Below are positions 1-7,413 of a DNA stretch of 64,000 nt, in pieces. A program made the translations under genes and the position numbers. The notes under the pieces are model-generated. The model worked only from the letters and a program-made list of their open reading frames with translations. It was not told where the DNA came from and did no database searches. The DNA comes from a virus. The DNA is taken from IMG/VR virus record IMGVR_UViG_3300023174_000070, positions 1-64,000 of that record; one strand, written 5' to 3'. How positions within the stretch are numbered: position 1 is the stretch's first letter; each line of letters opens with the position of its first letter.

Positions 1-45
1 CATACCTCTACGATTGGTATTCATGCCATAAGCAAAGTAAAGCAA
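1..45 (-). CDS. Possible gamma-glutamylcyclotransferase-like protein, N-terminal fragment
   Basis: Only the first 15 codons are in the window. Reading leftward from a TTG codon gives MLYFAYGMNTNRRGM. The YFAYGxN start is typical of the AIG2/gamma-glutamylcyclotransferase fold, where the YGS/YGM loop binds the gamma-glutamyl group. AGAGG lies 8 bases before the TTG and overlaps the end of the preceding gene. There is no ATG at the expected site; the ATG inside the motif would remove the YFAYG strand. The call rests on a short motif only. Confidence 0.35.
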   Translation of the reverse strand, partial: MLYFAYGMNTNRRGM

Positions 46-50
46 AAGTA

Positions 51-281
51 TTACCTCTGAAAGTCTACAAGACGTTGCACAAGAATGCCGTGTTCAGCAT
101 CCATCTCTTCGTTCGAAACATAAAAGTCAGTACGGGGATCCCAGTACCGGCCCTCTTTGGGATCGTAGTATAACACACGACCTGACGCATACATGAATGG
201 CCCTTCAAGCCCTTTGCGGGGGCCATATTTTTGACGCATCATGTCTGTTTCGAAACGGTCTGCAATTACCTTGTATCCCAT
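51..281 (-). CDS. Hypothetical small phage protein (76 aa)
   Basis: The start is placed at MGYKVIAD because AAAAGGAG lies just before that ATG; an upstream in-frame ATG would sit inside the leader. The protein is rich in aromatic and charged residues and has no membrane segment. It is the first gene after a near-perfect sigma-70 promoter at 311-339, so it is probably expressed early. I do not recognise a family. Confidence 0.75.
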   Translation of the reverse strand: MGYKVIADRFETDMMRQKYGPRKGLEGPFMYASGRVLYYDPKEGRYWDPRTDFYVSNEEMDAEHGILVQRLVDFQR

Positions 282-310
282 TGTGGGCTCCTTTTTGCTG
301 AACATGCCGT

Positions 311-339
311 ATTATAGCATTTTGGTAGATATTGGTCAA
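311..339 (-). promoter_or_regulatory. Sigma-70 promoter, TTGACC-17-TATAAT
   Basis: On the minus strand the -35 TTGACC (334-339) and -10 TATAAT (311-316) are separated by exactly 17 bases. It drives the gene at 51-281. The inverted repeat at 346-373 ends 6 bases upstream of the -35. Confidence 0.8.
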
Positions 340-345
340 CCGGGC

Positions 346-373
346 AAAAAGTAGTACTTGAGTATTACTTTTT
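346..373. repeat. AGTACT-type inverted repeat, copy 1
   Basis: Arms AAAAAGTAGTACT and AGTATTACTTTTT flank TG, a 13-bp stem with one G-U pair on the plus strand. It abuts the stop codon of the gene at 373-936 and lies 6 bases before the -35 at 334-339. It may be a bidirectional terminator or a regulator-binding site. Related copies are at 2553, 14925, 17590, 27611 and 52439. Confidence 0.7.
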
Positions 374-936
374 TAAAGCACAAGATGCTTGAAATAGTCA
401 AAGTGCTGTTGCAAGGTCCAAGTTTCGGGGTCAATTGGTGTTCCATCATGTGTTTCGTACTTAGCGTCAAACACTTGAGTGTAACGCCTAAACGGTTGCC
501 ACATGTCTGGAGTGGTACTGGCCCAACCTGCTTCCTTAAGAGCCATGTGTTTGGAACGACTCAACCTCACAGTTGGTGCATTGAGAGCCTGCTCTACAGA
601 AATGGCACTGGCCAAAAGCAAGTCACGAATACGAGCCGCTGGAATCAAATGCTCAAAATCACATTCTTCATCCGCTCCAATTTCGTGGTAGTGTGCTTTC
701 ATACCATCACGTTGTTGGATACAGTACTCGTGATACCTGCGTAGATATGTGTCAATGTCGTTGCGGATCTCTCTCAGCAGTTGTTGATCGTTTTGAACGG
801 CATGATAGTCAGCAACCAAGCGAACCAAGTTGCGGCGACAATAGTCGGCTACCGTCTGATAAGTGTCAGCGGTGCGTTTGGTTTTGCCGTACACCGGTGC
901 TGTGAATTGGTCTAAGGATTCTTTAAGATTAATCAT
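373..936 (-). CDS. Hypothetical protein (187 aa)
   Basis: A soluble, mostly helical protein with no signal or membrane segment. The first half is rich in Arg, Asp and Gln; the C-terminal part contains TPDMWQPFRRY and a His-rich end. Its start overlaps the end of the gene at 929-1393 by 8 bases, so the two are probably translationally coupled. Family not recognised. Confidence 0.75.
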   Translation of the reverse strand: MINLKESLDQFTAPVYGKTKRTADTYQTVADYCRRNLVRLVADYHAVQNDQQLLREIRNDIDTYLRRYHEYCIQQRDGMKAHYHEIGADEECDFEHLIPAARIRDLLLASAISVEQALNAPTVRLSRSKHMALKEAGWASTTPDMWQPFRRYTQVFDAKYETHDGTPIDPETWTLQQHFDYFKHLVL

Positions 937-1393
937 TTTTTGCTAACTTACAAAGTTCATCGAATGTAATTTCGTAATCCCACCAACTGTTAGATCGACG
1001 TGGGGTTCCATCCAAGAAAAACGGTAGACAAACACTAGAACCGATTGTATTTTTGTAATCTTTATATTGAAAAAAGAAAAAGTACTCTTTTCCAGTTAAT
1101 CTTTCTATTACCATTAACAATATTGGGGCGTTGGTGTTACCTGGTGCAAAATACGCCTGCAATTTTTCTTTGTCAGGATGGGTTTGTGCGGTTTTAATTT
1201 GCACACCTGATACTAAATCAATTTTAGCGGTATTGCGAGGACATCTTTCAACACCACTGGCATTACTAATAGTCTGCTCGCCTACTTCGCCAATGTTGAT
1301 CAAGTCCATATCTAGCAAAGTTTTAAATGCCTGAGCAAAGGTAACCTTTTTATCTGCTTGCTTACCCAATAAATTTTCAATCATGAAATTCAT
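929..1393 (-). CDS. Hypothetical protein, possibly nuclease-like (154 aa)
   Basis: The start is MNFMIENLLG, chosen because GAAGGAG precedes this ATG and overlaps the stop region of the ParB-like gene. The middle carries KIDLVSGVQIKTAQTH; the Asp-x(n)-QIK arrangement resembles the D-(E/Q)xK core of PD-(D/E)XK nucleases. This is only a motif-level resemblance. Pairing with a ParB-like gene fits a DNA-acting role. Confidence 0.6.
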   Translation of the reverse strand: MNFMIENLLGKQADKKVTFAQAFKTLLDMDLINIGEVGEQTISNASGVERCPRNTAKIDLVSGVQIKTAQTHPDKEKLQAYFAPGNTNAPILLMVIERLTGKEYFFFFQYKDYKNTIGSSVCLPFFLDGTPRRSNSWWDYEITFDELCKLAKND

Positions 1394-1394
1394 T

Positions 1395-2447
1395 TTATGC
1401 TCCTTCAGGAAACAAGCCTGGGGCAATGTTGCCTTCTTCGATACCCATCTTGGCACCTTCACCGTGGTATGGTAAATTAATCTTGCCACTATTACGGATG
1501 TATAACTCACGTAAAAAGTTAGACATAGCACTAGGGGCTGACCAAGTAGCACCAGGGTTTACATAATCCCATTGTATTTTAGCCTTGGTATGTATCAATG
1601 AGGAACTCTTGAACGTGGGCTTGATTGCTTCAAGTACTGCCTTCATCCATCCTGTTGGTAGTTTGCTGTTGGCACTATTGCTCGAGATACGATGCAGTTC
1701 GTATAATCCAATGTAGCAACCTTGATCAATTTCTTCTTGCAGTGGAAACGTGTCTTTGATTGCAGTTAAAATTTCTAAAAGTATTTTGCCACTGTCATCA
1801 ATCTCAATGCCTTTTTGTGCATACTTAAAGTGACTAAAGAAGTAATCATTGTCACCACGCAAGTTGTCTGACGCACGTGATCCTTTGTCTTGCAAGTCAA
1901 TACCTGCGGTATCAAATTGATCCTGCATGGTGCGGGCATCCACAACTTTCTTATCACCGCTGCCATTTTTAAAACGCACCAAGGCATTGCGATGCAAATC
2001 CCCCGGAGTTAATCGTTTGACGCCTGTGTCATTGAGCAGTTCAAATGCATAACTTGCAAAATTAAGTTCATCTGTTTCTACTACAGCACACGGAATTTCA
2101 GTATAGCCTAGCAGTCCGGCCGCAATGGTACGGTGTTGTGCATCATACAAATAGATCGGAGGTTTTCCGCCAAAGCGGCAAGCAGAACCAGGACTACAAA
2201 TGCGTGGATCCCATTTCCGAATGATATTAATAATGTGCTTGTGCAAGACATCACGTTGGACTTCATAATCAATCCAAAGGTCTTCAATAGCAATCATTGA
2301 ACTAGTGGGAAATCGGTGTGATAAAGCCTTTGCACGGACTCGCCATGCATCGAGATCTTTTTGGGTTACACCGTAGTGTGCTCGTAGTTGAGTTTCAACT
2401 TCAGCAATCACATCCGTAAGTTTACGTGTGAGGCGTTTCTGTGCCAT
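1395..2447 (-). CDS. ParB-like (ParB/Srx fold) domain protein (350 aa)
   Basis: Residues about 50-125 look like a ParB/sulfiredoxin-fold domain: IEDLWIDYEVQR, then PIYLYDAQHRTIAAGLLGY, matching the D-G/A-QHR signature followed by an IPCAVV strand. The remaining 220 residues are unrecognised and helical. Such phage proteins may bind or cut DNA; ParB-type CTPase function cannot be judged. Transcribed from the perfect sigma-70 promoter at 2523-2551 through a leader with two hairpins; SD is GAAGGA. Confidence 0.75.
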   Translation of the reverse strand: MAQKRLTRKLTDVIAEVETQLRAHYGVTQKDLDAWRVRAKALSHRFPTSSMIAIEDLWIDYEVQRDVLHKHIINIIRKWDPRICSPGSACRFGGKPPIYLYDAQHRTIAAGLLGYTEIPCAVVETDELNFASYAFELLNDTGVKRLTPGDLHRNALVRFKNGSGDKKVVDARTMQDQFDTAGIDLQDKGSRASDNLRGDNDYFFSHFKYAQKGIEIDDSGKILLEILTAIKDTFPLQEEIDQGCYIGLYELHRISSNSANSKLPTGWMKAVLEAIKPTFKSSSLIHTKAKIQWDYVNPGATWSAPSAMSNFLRELYIRNSGKINLPYHGEGAKMGIEEGNIAPGLFPEGA

Positions 2448-2463
2448 AATTTTTCCTTCTTTA

Positions 2464-2510
2464 CCTGTACAATACAGGATTGGTTAAGTGTTAGTAGGCA
2501 CTATGCCTAC
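2464..2510 (-). promoter_or_regulatory. Leader with two stem-loops before the ParB-like gene
   Basis: Between the promoter at 2523-2551 and the start at 2447 there are two perfect hairpins: GTAGGCA-3 nt-TGCCTAC (2494-2510) and CCTGTA-3 nt-TACAGG (2464-2478). Neither has a U-run, so these look like leader structures, possibly mRNA-stabilising or regulatory. Confidence 0.5.
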
Positions 2511-2522
2511 CCAACAGTTTCT

Positions 2523-2551
2523 ATTATATAGCAAAACTCGGTCGTTGTCAA
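2523..2551 (-). promoter_or_regulatory. Perfect-consensus sigma-70 promoter
   Basis: TTGACA (2546-2551), 17-base spacer, TATAAT (2523-2528) on the minus strand. Both hexamers and the spacing are exact consensus. It drives 1395-2447 and the two genes below it. Confidence 0.88.
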
Positions 2552-2552
2552 T

Positions 2553-2574
2553 CTAATACTAAAGTACTACTTTA
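2553..2574. repeat. AGTACT-type inverted repeat, copy 2
   Basis: CTAATACTAAAGTACTACTTTAG-like element containing CTAAAGTA/TACTTTAG arms on the minus strand. It supplies the TAA stop of the gene at 2572-3216 and lies one base before the -35 of the promoter at 2523-2551. Confidence 0.65.
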
Positions 2575-3216
2575 GAACTTGTTTAAAAAGTTTCTTTGAA
2601 ATGCCAACTTCTCTTGTTTGTAGTTGAAATTTGCCAGGGGCTGCCTGGCAGTGATATCGTCTGGGCCAACCACCTGCATAAACAAGTTTGATGGAACGTT
2701 GACTGCTGTGATTCCATCATTAGGAAATTTCAAATACGGCTTCAATGTGGCAACCTCGATCACATGAGCACTATGGTTGTCTGCCGCTAGTAAAAATTCT
2801 GCGTATGTATCTGGCAACTCAGTGTAATTGTTCTCTCCCTGTGTGTTGACCAATTTTAGCGTGACAGGATCATTTGATCGTTGCAATTCTTTCCGGCCTT
2901 CGATTCCTCGACGTCGATTGGCACGTTGGACACTAATCATTTTGTAAAAAAGTTTGCTATCAAACTTCATTTCCTGTGTGGTTGGTAGGCCTTTTGCGCT
3001 TGGCAAGTTTACCAGTTCGTGGTCCACACCATCAAGATTTACAAGTTTGATTCCTCCATTACTATAGATGTCCATGCCCATCTCAATGAGATCGCTTTTG
3101 TCAAACCGATCTTTTTTTCCGTTCATGGTTGTGCCGAGAGTATCGATCATTGAATACAGTTTGATCCAATTTACCTGAGCCCGATTATAATCACAAACTT
3201 GTTGTAGAGTTGCCAT
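2572..3216 (-). CDS. Hypothetical protein (214 aa)
   Basis: A soluble protein with an Arg-rich middle (RANRRRGIEGRKE), which could contact nucleic acid, and a C-terminal NYKQEKLAFQRNFLNKF helix. No signal or membrane segment. Its stop lies in the inverted repeat at 2553-2574. It follows 3223-3558 after six bases and is likely cotranscribed. No family recognised. Confidence 0.75.
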   Translation of the reverse strand: MATLQQVCDYNRAQVNWIKLYSMIDTLGTTMNGKKDRFDKSDLIEMGMDIYSNGGIKLVNLDGVDHELVNLPSAKGLPTTQEMKFDSKLFYKMISVQRANRRRGIEGRKELQRSNDPVTLKLVNTQGENNYTELPDTYAEFLLAADNHSAHVIEVATLKPYLKFPNDGITAVNVPSNLFMQVVGPDDITARQPLANFNYKQEKLAFQRNFLNKF

Positions 3217-3222
3217 TTTGAT

Positions 3223-3558
3223 TTATGTAATTAGTATTTTACTTGTATCTGCTCGGCCACTGTAGTAACAGTGACCAAGTCTACGTATGGTGTCCGCGGC
3301 TGTTTGGGGAGAAGCCTCAAACATATTACGTATGTCATTTGTAGTTATTCCATCTGTGGCCGCTATCAAATAGATTTCATAATGACGTTGGCTGTTGTAT
3401 CTAGCCCTGAGCACAAGATGGTTTACGTTGGGCAGTTGGCTCGACACAGGCTTGCCGTTGAGTTCACCCCACACACGGCGTTGCTCGTCCTCAGTGACGT
3501 TGCCCACATATTCCAAACCAGTATTGTCCCATACCACCACAAAAGTACTTGTGCCCAT
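3223..3558 (-). CDS. Hypothetical protein (111 aa)
   Basis: Starts MGTSTFVVVWDNTGLEYVG and looks like a compact alpha/beta protein. It has its own sigma-70 promoter at 3578-3606 and an AGGAG-type ribosome site just before the ATG. Family not recognised; probable early protein. Confidence 0.75.
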   Translation of the reverse strand: MGTSTFVVVWDNTGLEYVGNVTEDEQRRVWGELNGKPVSSQLPNVNHLVLRARYNSQRHYEIYLIAATDGITTNDIRNMFEASPQTAADTIRRLGHCYYSGRADTSKILIT

Positions 3559-3577
3559 AACCTGCTCCTTTGATCAT

Positions 3578-3606
3578 AGTATAACACCACAGGATTAAGT
3601 TGTCAA
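3578..3606 (-). promoter_or_regulatory. Sigma-70 promoter, TTGACA-17-TATACT
   Basis: -35 at 3601-3606 and -10 at 3578-3583, spacer exactly 17. It drives 3223-3558. Confidence 0.8.
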
Positions 3607-3608
3607 TC

Positions 3609-3821
3609 TTACCGAAACTGTTGTTTTACACTTTGAACGCACCGTTCGATGGTGCTGGCCCATTGGTCCTGATCATAGGTTGTGGGACAGTGATCTCGTG
3701 AAGAGTTGGTGATAGCAACAATGCATTGGTTTACAGTAAGATCAATCAAGTGATTCAGTCGATCTGCTTCAAAGGTCTTACTAAAGCCTGCCTGCTCAAT
3801 TAGTTTTTGCTTTCGGTTCAT
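3609..3821 (-). CDS. Small phage protein with LxEQAGF-type N-terminus (70 aa)
   Basis: The N-terminus MNRKQKLIEQAGF resembles those at 6799-7071 (MNQQTKQLAEQAGF) and, more loosely, 60813-61016, a type common among short phage proteins. The rest is helical with a cysteine in VNQCIVAIT. It overlaps 3796-4041 by 26 bases. Function unknown. Confidence 0.7.
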   Translation of the reverse strand: MNRKQKLIEQAGFSKTFEADRLNHLIDLTVNQCIVAITNSSRDHCPTTYDQDQWASTIERCVQSVKQQFR

Positions 3822-4041
3822 CTTTTTTATCGATTACAGGTTCTATTTTTGGAGGTTGTTCCAGTTCTTCCGGTGTGGCAAATCTTGTGGGTGCGGCTAT
3901 CCATCCAAATGTCCAACCCAATGGCTTCCACCAACGATGTATGATGTTGTTGACTATGACAATAGCAATAACAAACACAACAAATCCTAGTGCTGTTAAA
4001 ATACTTCCGGCCAAAAATACTGCCGATTGATCCATGTCCAT
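3796..4041 (-). CDS. Small membrane protein (81 aa)
   Basis: One strong transmembrane helix at about residues 8-31 (VFLAGSILTALGFVVFVIAI region), then a Trp-rich segment (RWWKPLGWTFGW) and a charged Pro/Lys-rich cytoplasmic-type tail. No signal peptidase site is evident. Probably an inner-membrane protein of unknown role. Confidence 0.72.
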   Translation of the reverse strand: MDMDQSAVFLAGSILTALGFVVFVIAIVIVNNIIHRWWKPLGWTFGWIAAPTRFATPEELEQPPKIEPVIDKKDEPKAKTN

Positions 4042-4042
4042 A

Positions 4043-4252
4043 TTATTCTTCCTTGAAATTAAAATATTCTTCTACTCTGCTTCGAGCCTCAGTAAGGCTG
4101 GCTGCGATAACTGTCACAAAGGCCTGGTTGCCCAGGATCTGCATGTCCCAAGGCACTTGGCCGCGAAAACTAAATGTTTCAGGCACAGTGACTTGAACTT
4201 CGTACTCAGCCAAGTTCTTAATACGTTGCATGGTTATGTCAAAATCAATCAT
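4043..4252 (-). CDS. Hypothetical small protein (69 aa)
   Basis: Start set at MIDFDITMQRI, whose ATG overlaps the stop of the gene at 4245-4532; a longer reading would overlap that gene much more. Predicted alpha/beta with a C-terminal helix rich in Glu (EARSRVEEYFNFKEE). Function unknown. Confidence 0.65.
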   Translation of the reverse strand: MIDFDITMQRIKNLAEYEVQVTVPETFSFRGQVPWDMQILGNQAFVTVIAASLTEARSRVEEYFNFKEE

Positions 4253-4532
4253 TTTGATCCCGGGGCAAGCCGTTTGAATGTTTGTCACGCGGCTGTTCTA
4301 CATCCTGGAACAGGCGTTTTTCTTGTGTGGTCAATTCACTAAATGTTTTTCTTGGATTACCACACAGGACACAACCTGGTTGTCCACAGTCCATGGCATG
4401 ATGCTTGACAAACTTGTGTGGCTCTTTTACATCCATGCCATGTGCCCGGGCAATCTTGGCTTGTTTTCGAATGGCATTTTCGTCACGTTGAATACGTAGA
4501 TTTCTTTTGTCTCGTTCTTGAGGTGTGTGCAT
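4245..4532 (-). CDS. Conserved phage protein with CxxCxxC-type cluster (95 aa)
   Basis: Start set at MHTPQERDKRN. After a basic N-terminal helix it contains KHHAMDCGQPGCVLCGNPRK followed by a TTQEKRLFQD segment. The HAMxCGxPxCxxCxNPRK signature recurs in many short phage and bacterial proteins and likely binds a metal. Molecular role unknown. Confidence 0.75.
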   Translation of the reverse strand: MHTPQERDKRNLRIQRDENAIRKQAKIARAHGMDVKEPHKFVKHHAMDCGQPGCVLCGNPRKTFSELTTQEKRLFQDVEQPRDKHSNGLPRDQND

Positions 4533-4540
4533 AATTTTAC

Positions 4541-4777
4541 TTATAACCATTTCATAACAAATGCTAGATAGTCACGCTCACTATCAAAGTAGAAAATGTA
4601 ATCTCCTGGGCGGATATCTGAACTTACACTGACCAGTTGCCAACGCCATTCTGCTGTCAAACTCTCTTTTGACCATGCTAGTATTTGTTCCAACACACCG
4701 TAGTTTTTTTGAATTCTACAGGCATGACTGAAACTGTCGCCCAATCGTATTGTGTCTTCAGCAGTTTTTATAGCCAT
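4541..4777 (-). CDS. Tandem paralogue 5: small protein ending in FxxKW (78 aa)
   Basis: Last member of the five-gene tandem array 4541-5584. It shares the C-terminal pattern (R)D-x-x-x-F-x-(L/M)-(K/R)-W, here RDYLAFVMKWL. The N-terminal half differs from its neighbours. Its start overlaps the previous member by 10 bases. The conserved tail suggests one fold or a common partner; function unknown. Confidence 0.7.
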   Translation of the reverse strand: MAIKTAEDTIRLGDSFSHACRIQKNYGVLEQILAWSKESLTAEWRWQLVSVSSDIRPGDYIFYFDSERDYLAFVMKWL

Positions 4778-4965
4778 CGGAGTTTGAAGTATATAGCGTC
4801 CCGGCTGTCCTGGAAAACAAAAAACATAGCATCGTGTTTAGGGTGTGTTGAATAACGTTCACCAGGCAAGCCAAATTCTTCAATTACCCAAACACATACT
4901 TCGTCCCATTTAGAAATCGTGTCGCCCTTTCGCCAGGGTATTCTTACTGTATGAGTCATGACCAT
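4768..4965 (-). CDS. Tandem paralogue 4: small protein ending in FxLRW (65 aa)
   Basis: Shares the array's tail (SRDAIYFKLRWL). The upstream part has a beta-rich pattern with Trp residues. An alternative start at MTHTVRIP (4959) is possible. Overlaps both neighbours by about 10 bases, indicating coupled translation. Confidence 0.7.
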   Translation of the reverse strand: MVMTHTVRIPWRKGDTISKWDEVCVWVIEEFGLPGERYSTHPKHDAMFFVFQDSRDAIYFKLRWL

Positions 4966-5189
4966 TTGAGTGCAAACACCACAGCATCACGTTCGTGCAT
5001 GAATCGGAATTCTCGATCTGTTCTAGTCCAAGGCCTGAATCCTGCTTCAGTTTTGATTATATTTTCAGTAAGCCAACGCATGATATCTGGTCCGTATGCA
5101 TCTTTTCGTGGTGTCACACAATGTACACACTGGTCAAACATTCGAGCAGTTTCGGGTAGCATGTGTTGTTTCATTAGCAACGTTGCCAT
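4956..5189 (-). CDS. Tandem paralogue 3: small protein ending in FxLKW (77 aa)
   Basis: Tail ERDAVVFALKWS matches the array motif. The N-terminus MATLLMKQHML is followed by a Cys-containing segment (FDQCVHCVTPRK) unique to this copy. Overlaps the previous member by 16 bases. Confidence 0.7.
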   Translation of the reverse strand: MATLLMKQHMLPETARMFDQCVHCVTPRKDAYGPDIMRWLTENIIKTEAGFRPWTRTDREFRFMHERDAVVFALKWS

Positions 5190-5404
5190 TTCAATTGATA
5201 AAAGGTTGCCAGGGCAGGATTGCTAAACGCAAACACCACGGCTCGAGGCGATGAATTGTCGGATCCAAAATTGTCGTCCCAAGCCGGCATGTATTGCCAC
5301 ACATAGTCTTGATCTTGAATCAGGCCGGTCACTTGCAGTTCATGGCTCCAGTATATGCCGTCGTCAGGACCAGCATTTTCTATACGTATCTCATGCTCGA
5401 ACAT
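5174..5404 (-). CDS. Tandem paralogue 2: small protein ending in FYQLKW (76 aa)
   Basis: Tail NPALATFYQLKWQRC is a divergent form of the array motif. The body is acidic and aromatic (YVWQYMPAWDDNFGSD). It begins three bases after the stop of the first member. Confidence 0.7.
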   Translation of the reverse strand: MFEHEIRIENAGPDDGIYWSHELQVTGLIQDQDYVWQYMPAWDDNFGSDNSSPRAVVFAFSNPALATFYQLKWQRC

Positions 5405-5407
5405 ATC

Positions 5408-5584
5408 TTATCGCCATCGTAGTGCAAAGTGTGTTGCGTCCTGGGCGCTGGCAAATTTAAACTGATATTTGGGATCAGAGGACAATAGTCCAATGCCAAA
5501 CAGTTCATACTTTATGCATTGTTCTTCAAGCCAGGCACCAGCATTAATTGCTCGATCAACACCTTCAACAGTTATGGTAGTCAT
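5408..5584 (-). CDS. Tandem paralogue 1: small protein ending in FALRW (58 aa)
   Basis: A short gene read directly from the sequence: it begins MTTITVEGVDRAINAGAW and ends SAQDATHFALRWR, the same tail as the four genes downstream. It is the promoter-proximal member, just below the sigma-70 promoter at 5590-5618. Function unknown. Confidence 0.7.
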   Translation of the reverse strand: MTTITVEGVDRAINAGAWLEEQCIKYELFGIGLLSSDPKYQFKFASAQDATHFALRWR

Positions 5585-5589
5585 GATTT

Positions 5590-5618
5590 ATTGTAGCACA
5601 TTTAGGATTTGGAGTCAA
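5590..5618 (-). promoter_or_regulatory. Sigma-70 promoter, TTGACT-17-TACAAT
   Basis: -35 at 5613-5618 and -10 at 5590-5595, spacer 17. It lies within the end of the preceding gene and drives the five-paralogue array. The -10 is only 5 bases from the first start codon, so the transcript would be nearly leaderless. Confidence 0.7.
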
Positions 5619-6075
5619 TCTCTAGCCAGGTATGGTCTCCCATGTATCGTACCTGCGTCAAGTATTCATAATCTTCGGGTACACCAGTATTCCATTCATC
5701 CGGACCAGTCACAACCAAGAGAGTTTTCTCAAATCTCCGGTGCCATACCAACCAATAGCAGTTGCCCATCACAATTTGAAACTGATACTCAGCACCGTGG
5801 ACCATATCGGTAACTTCTAATCTACGTCGGATATCCTCGGCTTGTCGTTGTAATACCGCCACCAATTCCATAATGCGATTATATTCCTGCTGGGCATACA
5901 TCCTAGCATGGTTGATCATGAGATCTTTTTGTTTTTCTACTGGCACTAGATCAAATGTCGGGCCCAGAGTGCTAGTGGCGTAAGGTGTTACATTACGATT
6001 AAAGAAATGCACCAAGGTGTTGCCGGTAGAAATATCAAAACTGTCTCTACCCTTGGCGGAGTTGGATTCTTCCAT
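5602..6075 (-). CDS. DUF2452-like protein (157 aa)
   Basis: The central part, GPTFDLVPVEKQKDLMIN followed by a long helix with QRQAEDIRRRLEV, resembles the DUF2452 family, whose members have a PxFxLVP segment then a coiled-coil-like helix. The C-terminal part is beta-rich (GNCYWLVWHRRF). Function of the family is unknown. Stop/start overlap with the gene upstream. Confidence 0.6.
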   Translation of the reverse strand: MEESNSAKGRDSFDISTGNTLVHFFNRNVTPYATSTLGPTFDLVPVEKQKDLMINHARMYAQQEYNRIMELVAVLQRQAEDIRRRLEVTDMVHGAEYQFQIVMGNCYWLVWHRRFEKTLLVVTGPDEWNTGVPEDYEYLTQVRYMGDHTWLEIDSKS

Positions 6076-6788
6076 TAGTCCCAGAGATTTTGATAGTATT
6101 TGCCGAACAAACGGAAACCGTTTTGAATACGTGCTTCAACCACTCGCATTCCTTCGTAATCGCACTTGTATGTGTTCTTGGGACCGTCTTTCATTTCATA
6201 GTACCGGTGCTCACCTTTAGGCACTTCGTTGCCATGTACGTCTACAGGCACCCACAACATGTCATGTTCTCCTGAACGGAACGCATCTTCCCATGAGTCA
6301 TCCACTTTGCATTCAAATGCAAAGATCATTTCGTTCAGCACATGTTCCCAGCGAGCAAAGTGATTGGCATCAGTGTCCCACTCGTTCTCTTTGGCGGGTG
6401 CTGACGTTGATTTTAGTTCTTCAGGCACATCCGTATCATCAACAAATCCTGCACCGTGCTGAGTTGTTTTCAATTGCCGGAGCATGGGAAGGATAATGGG
6501 ACTCAGAGTATGATCCATGCTCCAGGTATCCCAGTAGTCAATCTTCACAAGGTTGATGGCCGGATGCACACGATCCAATACCCAGGCAATAGCACGACTA
6601 ACAGGAGTCAAGTAGTTGCTCCAACGTTCTACCCAGGCAGGATGTTCCACATACTTGCTTTCTTCTTCAAGACTGCGGATACGCCGGTCACGACTGCACC
6701 GTGACCAATCAGTCCACCAGAACGCATAGTCCAACATGGTGTAAGGTGAGATCCAGTGATCTCGAGGTTTACCAATATATACTTTCAT
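6075..6788 (-). CDS. Conserved phage protein, MKVYIGxxRxHWISPY type (237 aa)
   Basis: The N-terminus MKVYIGKPRDHWISPYTML and the C-terminal FGKYYQNLWD are typical of a protein seen in many large phages, with no assigned function. The protein is rich in Trp and His. It overlaps the next gene at a shared stop/start. Confidence 0.7.
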   Translation of the reverse strand: MKVYIGKPRDHWISPYTMLDYAFWWTDWSRCSRDRRIRSLEEESKYVEHPAWVERWSNYLTPVSRAIAWVLDRVHPAINLVKIDYWDTWSMDHTLSPIILPMLRQLKTTQHGAGFVDDTDVPEELKSTSAPAKENEWDTDANHFARWEHVLNEMIFAFECKVDDSWEDAFRSGEHDMLWVPVDVHGNEVPKGEHRYYEMKDGPKNTYKCDYEGMRVVEARIQNGFRLFGKYYQNLWD

Positions 6789-6798
6789 GTGTTATCCT

Positions 6799-7071
6799 TT
6801 AAGTGTGTGACTGAGTGTACCACCAGGTGGCCCAGGCTATCAATGCTGTTACGATCACTAGGGCTTCTACGATTTCCCAACGATGTTTTGTTTTTTGCTT
6901 TTGCTCATTGATGTTATTATTAATTGTGCTGGCACACAATGCAATCACTTCACGAGTGTTGGCAGTTCTCAATAGATCAGCAAACGTCTCCAATGGCTGT
7001 AGAACCGAGTCTGGCAAGTCATCTAGAACAAAGCCTGCTTGTTCTGCTAGTTGTTTAGTCTGTTGGTTCAT
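6799..7071 (-). CDS. LAEQAGF-type protein with C-terminal membrane helix (90 aa)
   Basis: N-terminus MNQQTKQLAEQAGF matches the small-protein type at 3609-3821. Residues 65-86 (EIVEALVIVTALIAWATWWY) form a transmembrane helix near the C-terminus, so it is probably tail-anchored. Role unknown. Confidence 0.7.
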   Translation of the reverse strand: MNQQTKQLAEQAGFVLDDLPDSVLQPLETFADLLRTANTREVIALCASTINNNINEQKQKTKHRWEIVEALVIVTALIAWATWWYTQSHT

Positions 7072-7207
7072 ATCGTATTAAGTATCCACTTGAGTCTCGT
7101 AGCCGAGCCAGTTCTGCACGTTCACGGTCCGGGCCCATTACAGAGTTGTGGTTATATACCACTATAAACATCAGGGCATAAACTATGTATGACACTAGAT
7201 CTCGCAC
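7055..7207 (-). CDS. Small membrane protein with GTG start (50 aa)
   Basis: The GTG start overlaps the stop of the upstream gene (TAGTG). The N-terminal half (LVSYIVYALMFIVVY) is a hydrophobic helix and the rest is charged (GPDRERAELARLRD). It overlaps the start of 6799-7071 by 17 bases. Too short for homology by eye, but the coupling and composition support it. Confidence 0.5.
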   Translation of the reverse strand: MRDLVSYIVYALMFIVVYNHNSVMGPDRERAELARLRDSSGYLIRYEPTD

Positions 7208-7413
7208 TACCAATCACCATCATCTACCCAACCACGTATGGTCACAAACAACCAACTCACCATGTAAGTGACCTCATTGGGGCTGGGCCATTCTGTATTG
7301 CGTTCGCGACGTGCTTGAGGCACCCATCGCCAATGCAAGGGATTAAGCGTTACAATGATGCTGGCACCACTGTAACGCAACCAGTTTAGATATCTACTGT
7401 TTTTAGTTTCCAT
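7207..7413 (-). CDS. Conserved small phage protein, TLNPLHWRW type (68 aa)
   Basis: Contains RYSGASIIVTLNPLHWRWVP and ends in a GWVDDGDW segment. The LNPLHWRW core recurs in small proteins of many phages. Overlaps the metallophosphoesterase gene by 28 bases. Function unknown. Confidence 0.65.
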   Translation of the reverse strand: METKNSRYLNWLRYSGASIIVTLNPLHWRWVPQARRERNTEWPSPNEVTYMVSWLFVTIRGWVDDGDW

